64,000 nucleotides of DNA from Apostichopus japonicus (Eukaryota > Echinodermata > Holothuroidea > Aspidochirotida > Stichopodidae), in NCBI RefSeq assembly GCF_037975245.1, contig NC_092567.1:2899214-2963213 (forward strand), given 5' to 3'. A program made the translations under genes and the position numbers. Shown here piece by piece: positions 58,807 to 64,000 of this stretch (position 1 is its first letter; each line of letters opens with the position of its first letter). The notes beneath the pieces were generated by a model, which saw nothing but the letters and a program-made list of their open reading frames with translations, was not told the origin of the DNA and did no database searches.

Positions 58807-58937
58807 CTGTAAACCGATACAAAAATTGAAATTATTTAATAAAGAAAGTGGCGTAAACCTACGTTGGTGAAAAACCAAACGAAGTTTTATAGTATTTACC
58901 AATAATGGTAATAGGTTTCTACTTAATGCTAATCAAA

Positions 58938-59013
58938 GGGAGGAGGAAGGAGGGAGGAGGGAGGAGTGAGGAGTGAGGAGGGAAGTAAGGGAGTAAGGAA
59001 GTAAGAGAGGGAG
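58938..59013. repeat. Purine-rich GGA/GGGA tract
   Basis: A run of GGAGGAAGGAGGGAGGAGGG followed by GAGTGAGGAG and GGAAGTAAGGGAGTAAG units. It is low-complexity and could adopt triplex or G-rich structures; no function is implied. Confidence 0.8.
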
Positions 59014-59716
59014 TTTTTTTAAATTGTTATTGGGGATAAACGACTTGTACATTTATAGAAAAAGGATAATTGCCATAACGACATCACTAAGTTTGCTCAA
59101 GTTAACACATATCAGCATAAAACATCACCAAATATTAACAATGTGTAGCTCCACTAATCAAAATGCTATTATGTGGCTTTAAGCTATAAATGCCAACAAT
59201 TAACAATAGTTGTGTTTGACAATACACTTTATCCTCCGTAATAGAGGAATAGTCTTACGTAAATGCTGCAATGAGGCAGATCTCTCCAAAGCGAACACCA
59301 CGGCAGGAATTTGTCGCAACAGCAATACCCTTTCTGTATTTGATATAAGTATATTATTCGAGGAACAATGGCTGCCATTAATATCAAACTCAGGGAAGAT
59401 GCATCTGCATCTTCATTTGTCATATAACTATCGCTCAATATTTTTTTCCACCAAACAATATCTAGCCTGATTGAATTCAGTTTCATTTTCTATTTTACCC
59501 GCTGTAAGTTTAACAATGTGTTGGAAGGATAGATAAGCAAAAAATGGAGTAGAGCTGAAGAGGCCACTCGTATCTTTCGTGCAATTCCAATTCCCAGAAA
59601 TGGTAACAAACATAAAGAAAAGCAATCCATGAGGAATAGAAAATATAGGAGTATATTAATAACAATAAAACAAATGAAAGAATACTTGACAAAGGAAAAC
59701 GAAATAGTGCATATAT

Positions 59717-59989
59717 AGCAATCCTAATATGCTACATTAGTAGTTGCTATAGTTTTGTACCCCTGTATCAAGTGTAGGAATCCTAATATATAACATTAGT
59801 AAGTGCCATAGTTTGTTCCCCAGTACCAATTGTAGCAATCCTAATATGTTACAATAGTAATGTTGATATAGTTTTGTTCCCCTGTATCACGTGTAGCAAT
59901 CCTAATATATTACATTAGTAGTTGCCATAGTTTTGTTCCACGGTACCAAGTGTAGCAATCCTAATATGTTACATTCGTAGTTGCTATGG
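59717..59989. repeat. 60-bp tandem repeat, about 4.6 copies
   Basis: Units start AGCAATCCTAATAT at 59717, 59776, 59834, 59895 and 59954 and contain ACATTAGTAGTTGC(T/C)ATAG, then GTTCCCCTGTATCA. They are moderately diverged. Confidence 0.9.
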
Positions 59990-60940
59990 TCCCGGGAGTG
60001 AATCCCGGGAGTCTGCAAAACTTTCAGAATCGCCTACTCTATTCTATAAAGATTTTAAAGGACAGAAATTCATGTCATAACTTCCTTTTGTACTTAGCAA
60101 ATTGTCGTTGTTGCCTCTTGGGGGGGGGGGGGGGAGGTGGGGGTGGTTAAGGTACGTTTACCTCATAGCTCCTGCCTTAGTGCTAGATGCATACCACACA
60201 AATAAAAGTACTCATTGATATAACTAGACGTATTCCGGTTGCAATGATAACATGTGACATTAACATGGAAGAGCAAAATATTTTACACTCTTAGTTGAAA
60301 ATGCCATCTCAAAAACATAAGTAACTCTAGATATGGTTCTTTAAAATGTAAGTATTGTGCAGGAAATCAATTCATTACAACACGAATTGGTGGATTATAT
60401 ATAGAGTGTGTGTTACCATCTTATCATATTGTCTTCAAAAGTTGGTTGATTTAACCCTCAGAAGTTACTATTTTTGTGACCTTTGCAAATCCTACGTCAT
60501 TTTAACTTTTGAATGATAACATGTTTATATAGTTGATTATGGCACTTATAATGCGCTCAACCAAAACAAGCTGATATGTGTATTTTTAGGATGCGACCTA
60601 TACATTGATAATACTGTAAGAGTATCGAATGCGCTTTAGGTTGTTGACGGTATAACATGCACCCACAATTGGATATATGCTAGTGTAACTATGCGTTATA
60701 ATGCTGTCGAGTACTGCTCCCTGTTTACTGTAATTCACTAATATGTGTTTATTGGATGATACTAAGTGTTCCCTATTCGAGCTAATATCTGTCGTTATTG
60801 ATGTGTGATGGATTTCATGATCAGTTGCATATTATTAAATATGTTTCCGAAAATGTACACTTTTATTATGTTTGACTAGCTATAGGCCTATGTATTGCCG
60901 GTAGAGGAGATGAGAAATGCATTAGGATTGAAAGCACTAT

Positions 60941-63186
60941 ATGACGTGTTTAGTATATCGGTAAATAGCTTGTGTTATTCATGACGTGTTTAGTATATCA
61001 GTGCATAGCCTGTGTTATTAATGAAGTGTTTAGTATATCAGTACATAGCCTGTGTTATTAATGACGTGTTTAGTATGTCAGTACATAGCCTGTGTTATAT
61101 ATGAAGTGTTTAGTATGTCAGTACATAGCCTATGTTATTAATGACGTGTTAAGTACATAAGTACATAGCCTGTGTTATAAATGAAGTGTTTAATAAATCA
61201 ATTCGTAGCCTGTGTTATTAATGACGTGTTTAGTATATCAGTACATAGCCTGTGTTATTAATGAAGTGTTTAGTATATCAGTACATAGCCTGTGTTATTA
61301 ATGACGTGTTTCGTACATCAGAACATAGCTTGTGTTATTAATGACGTGTTTAGTATATCAGTGCATAGCCTGTGTTATTAATGAAGTGTTTAGTATATCA
61401 GTACATAGCCTGTGTTATTAAATACGTGTTTAGTATATCAGTGCACAGCCTGTGTTATTAATGACGTGATTAGTATATCAGTACATAACCTGCGTTATTA
61501 ATGACGTGTTTAGTATATCAGTACATAGCCTGTGTTATTAATGACGTGTTCAATATCAGTACATAGGCTGTGTTATTAATGACGTGTCCAATATCAGTAC
61601 ATAGCCTTTGTTATTAATAACGTGTTTAGTATATCGGTGTCGAGCCTGTGTCATTAATGAAGTGTTTACTATATCAATACACACCTTGTGTTATAAATGA
61701 AGTGTTTAGTATACCAGTACATAGCCTGTGTAATTAATTACGTATTTAATATATCAGTACACAGCCTGTGCTATTAATGACGTGTTAAGTATATAAGTAC
61801 ATAGTCTGTGTTAATAATGACGTGTTTAGTATGTCAGTACATAGCCTATGTTATTAATGACGTGTTAAGTATATAAGTACATAGCCTGTGTTATTAATAA
61901 TGACGTGTTGAATATCAGTACATAGCCTGTGTTATAAATGAAGTGTTTAGTAAATCAATTCGTAGCCTGTGTTATTAATGACGTGTTTAGTATATCAGTA
62001 CATAGCCTGTGTTATTAATGACGTGTTTAATATCAGTACATAGCCTGTGTTATTAATGACGTGTTCAATATCAGTACATAGCCTTTGTTATTAATAACGT
62101 GTTTAGTGTATCGGTGTCGAGCCTGTGTCATTAATGACGTGTTTACTATATCAATACATACCCTGTGTTATAAATGAAGTGTTTAGTATACCAGTACATA
62201 GCCTGTGTTATTAATGACGTGTTTAGTATATCAGTATATAGCTTGTGTTATAAATGAAGTGTTTAGTAAATCAGTTCGTATCCTGTGTTATTAATGACGT
62301 GATTAGTATATCAGTACATAGCCTGTGTTATTAATGACGTGTTTAGTATATCAGTACATAGCCTGTGTTATTACTGACGTGTTAAGTATATAAGTACATA
62401 GCCTGTGTTATAAATGAAGTGTTTAGTATATCAGTACATAGCCTGTGTTATTAATGACGTGTTGAATATCAGTACATAGCCTGTGTTATTAATGACGTGT
62501 CCAATATCAGTACATAGCCTTTGTTATTAATAACGTGTTTAGTATATCGGTGTCGAGCCTGTGCCATAATGAAGTGTTTACTATATCAATACATACCCTG
62601 TGTTATAAATGAAGTGTTTAGTATATCGGTACATAGCCTGTGTTATTAATGACGTGTTCAATATCAGTACATAGCCTGTGTTATTAATGACGTGTTTAGT
62701 ATATCAGTACATAGCCTGTGTTATTAATGACGTGTGTAGTATATAAGTACATAGCCTGTGTTATAAATGAAGTGTTTAGTATATCAGTACATAGCCTGTG
62801 TTATTAATAACGTGTTTACTATATCAGTACATGGCCTGTGTTATTAATGACGTGTTTAGTATATCAGTTCATAGCCTGTGTTATTAATGACGTGTTTAGT
62901 ATATCAGTACATAGCCTGTGTTATTAATGACGTGTTTAGTATATTAGTACATTGCCTGCGTTATTAATGACGTGTTTAGTATATCAGTACATAGGCTGTG
63001 TTATTAATGACGTGTCCAATATCAGTACGTAGCCTGTGTTATTTTTAACGTCTTCAGTATAACGGTGTCGATCCTGTGTGATTAATGACGTGTTTACTAT
63101 ATCAATACATAGCCTGTGTTATAAATGAAGTGTTAAGTATATCAGTATATAGCCTGTGTTATTAACGACGTGTTTAGTATATCAGA
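60941..63186. repeat. Satellite of a 40-bp unit, about 56 copies
   Basis: Units begin ATGACGTGTTTAGTATATCA and end GCCTGTGTTATTA. Two main types, ATGACGTG and ATGAAGTG, often alternate. A variant cluster (CAATATCAG, then CGGTGTCGAGCC, then a CTATATCAATAC unit) recurs near 61600, 62090, 62510 and 63040, so a higher-order repeat of roughly 440-515 bp (about 12 units) is present. The array begins about 40 bp inside the first putative intron of the NLR gene. Confidence 0.95.
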
Positions 63187-63227
63187 ATAAAGCTTCACAC
63201 CATTACTGTCTCCTATACGTTACTTAC

Positions 63228-63400
63228 CAGTACGATCATCGCTTTGTAGGTTTATCATCCAGAGTAGAATTTATGTCTAGAATCCTTTAATCCTTAAATA
63301 ACAGATGAAAATCACGGAAAAAACATACGGAAAAAAGGAATGAAGAACATCCAGTTGACAAGATGGCGTCGTGTAGGTCATGTGACGTTATAACATACGA
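63228..63400 (-). other. Putative first (non-coding) exon and promoter region of the NLR gene
   Basis: On the minus strand this stretch ends in CTG followed by a consensus donor GTAAGTAACG, with the exon's last base at 63228. Its upstream end is undefined; I place it near 63400 only because a YY1-like core (CAAGATGGCG, plus strand 63359-63368) and a CATGTGAC/ACGT-rich patch lie there, features often found at TATA-less start sites. No convincing open frame leads into the gene, so I treat it as 5' UTR. Linking it to the exon at 58735 is inference from orientation and splice signals. Transcript data would settle it. Confidence 0.35.
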
Positions 63401-64000
63401 TCCTGGACGCTAAATAGATATCGGTAGGAATCAGTCTATAGTTGTAACTGGTTCCAAAGTTCATGTTTTATAGTTTACACAATCAAAGACTTTATTTGAT
63501 AATATAATTCATATCTGATATTTATGCCTTGTTGTGTTTATTCTGTCATATCAGCCGTTCAAAGGTACCTGCTGTACGTAAATGTATTGCTCTCAGTTAC
63601 TCTAATACGCAAACATTGTAAGTTTCCGATGTACTTTGTCCTATGTGCTTAATATGCCTGTAAAGCACGCAAACTGTGTGAATGACATCCAGGTGAAACG
63701 TGTATTAAGCATTACCCTGGTTACATGAGATTCTCAGCTGTTCGAGGGAACATGTACGTGTGTGTGTAGGCCTACTATAGGGCCTATATGAATACTATGA
63801 GGGTGCATATATGTACTATATCAATACCGTGGGCGCAATAATACATTTTGTTGTTATAGGGCCAATGAAGCCTACAGTCAACTATTTTTGCTTTATAAAG
63901 ACGCTTTATTTGAAAAGATTGCACTGCGTTTATGGTAGGCGAGAAATGAAGCTAAAAAAGAGCCGTACATTAACGAAGATGCATAAATGTAGGCATGAAA
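63401..64000. other. Sequence upstream of the putative first exon
   Basis: Unique sequence without a coding signal. If the first exon is correct, this is the promoter-proximal region; no TATA box at a fitting distance is evident. Confidence 0.4.

Overview
The window looks like nuclear DNA from a marine invertebrate deuterostome, most likely an echinoderm and perhaps a sea cucumber. The reasons are AT-rich, intron-dominated sequence; an NLR-type immune receptor gene of the kind expanded in these animals; and many short non-autonomous transposons, a tRNA-derived SINE, long satellites and long G or C homopolymers. The species is an inference, because no marker gene is present. All splice sites below were placed by eye.

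The main content is one long gene on the minus strand, running from about 63.4 kb down to 1.7 kb. Two putative 5' UTR exons (63228-~63400 and 58735-58806) are followed by eight coding exons: 54714-54771, 54035-54340, 51652-52821, 47999-48315, 23848-24056, 17011-17080, 4561-4596 and 1733-1780. All have GT and AG intron ends, the reading phases agree throughout, and together they encode 737 residues. The order is a short N-terminus, a predicted death-effector-like domain (residues about 20-112), a NACHT NTPase with clear Walker A and Walker B (about 123-511), a helical post-NACHT region (513-617), a very short leucine-rich segment (618-710) and a small charged tail (711-737). The first six coding exons are well supported. 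The last two microexons and the UTR exons are less certain.

The introns are very large and rich in repeats. The ~24 kb intron between 24.1 and 48.0 kb holds several hAT-like non-autonomous transposons, two with perfect 8-bp target duplications (27770-28153 and 31692-33461). It also holds a MITE carrying an interstitial telomere-like array (34391-34680), a tRNA-derived SINE (33503-33750), a 2.3 kb duplicated block (35430-37745 and 44372-46692), a 0.6 kb duplicated block (30565-31140 and 42396-42985), and small exon-like blocks on the opposite strand. The two 5' introns are dominated by a 3.4 kb ATCC-type array (55015-58395) and a 2.2 kb array of a 40-bp unit (60941-63186), both with higher-order structure.

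The 3' end of the gene and its last introns (1-17 kb) have no second convincing gene. They contain diverged tandem duplications, SINE and transposon fragments, and nine perfect TGACGTCA palindromes that I do not see elsewhere in the window. No rRNA, functional tRNA, CRISPR array or bacterial-type operon was seen.
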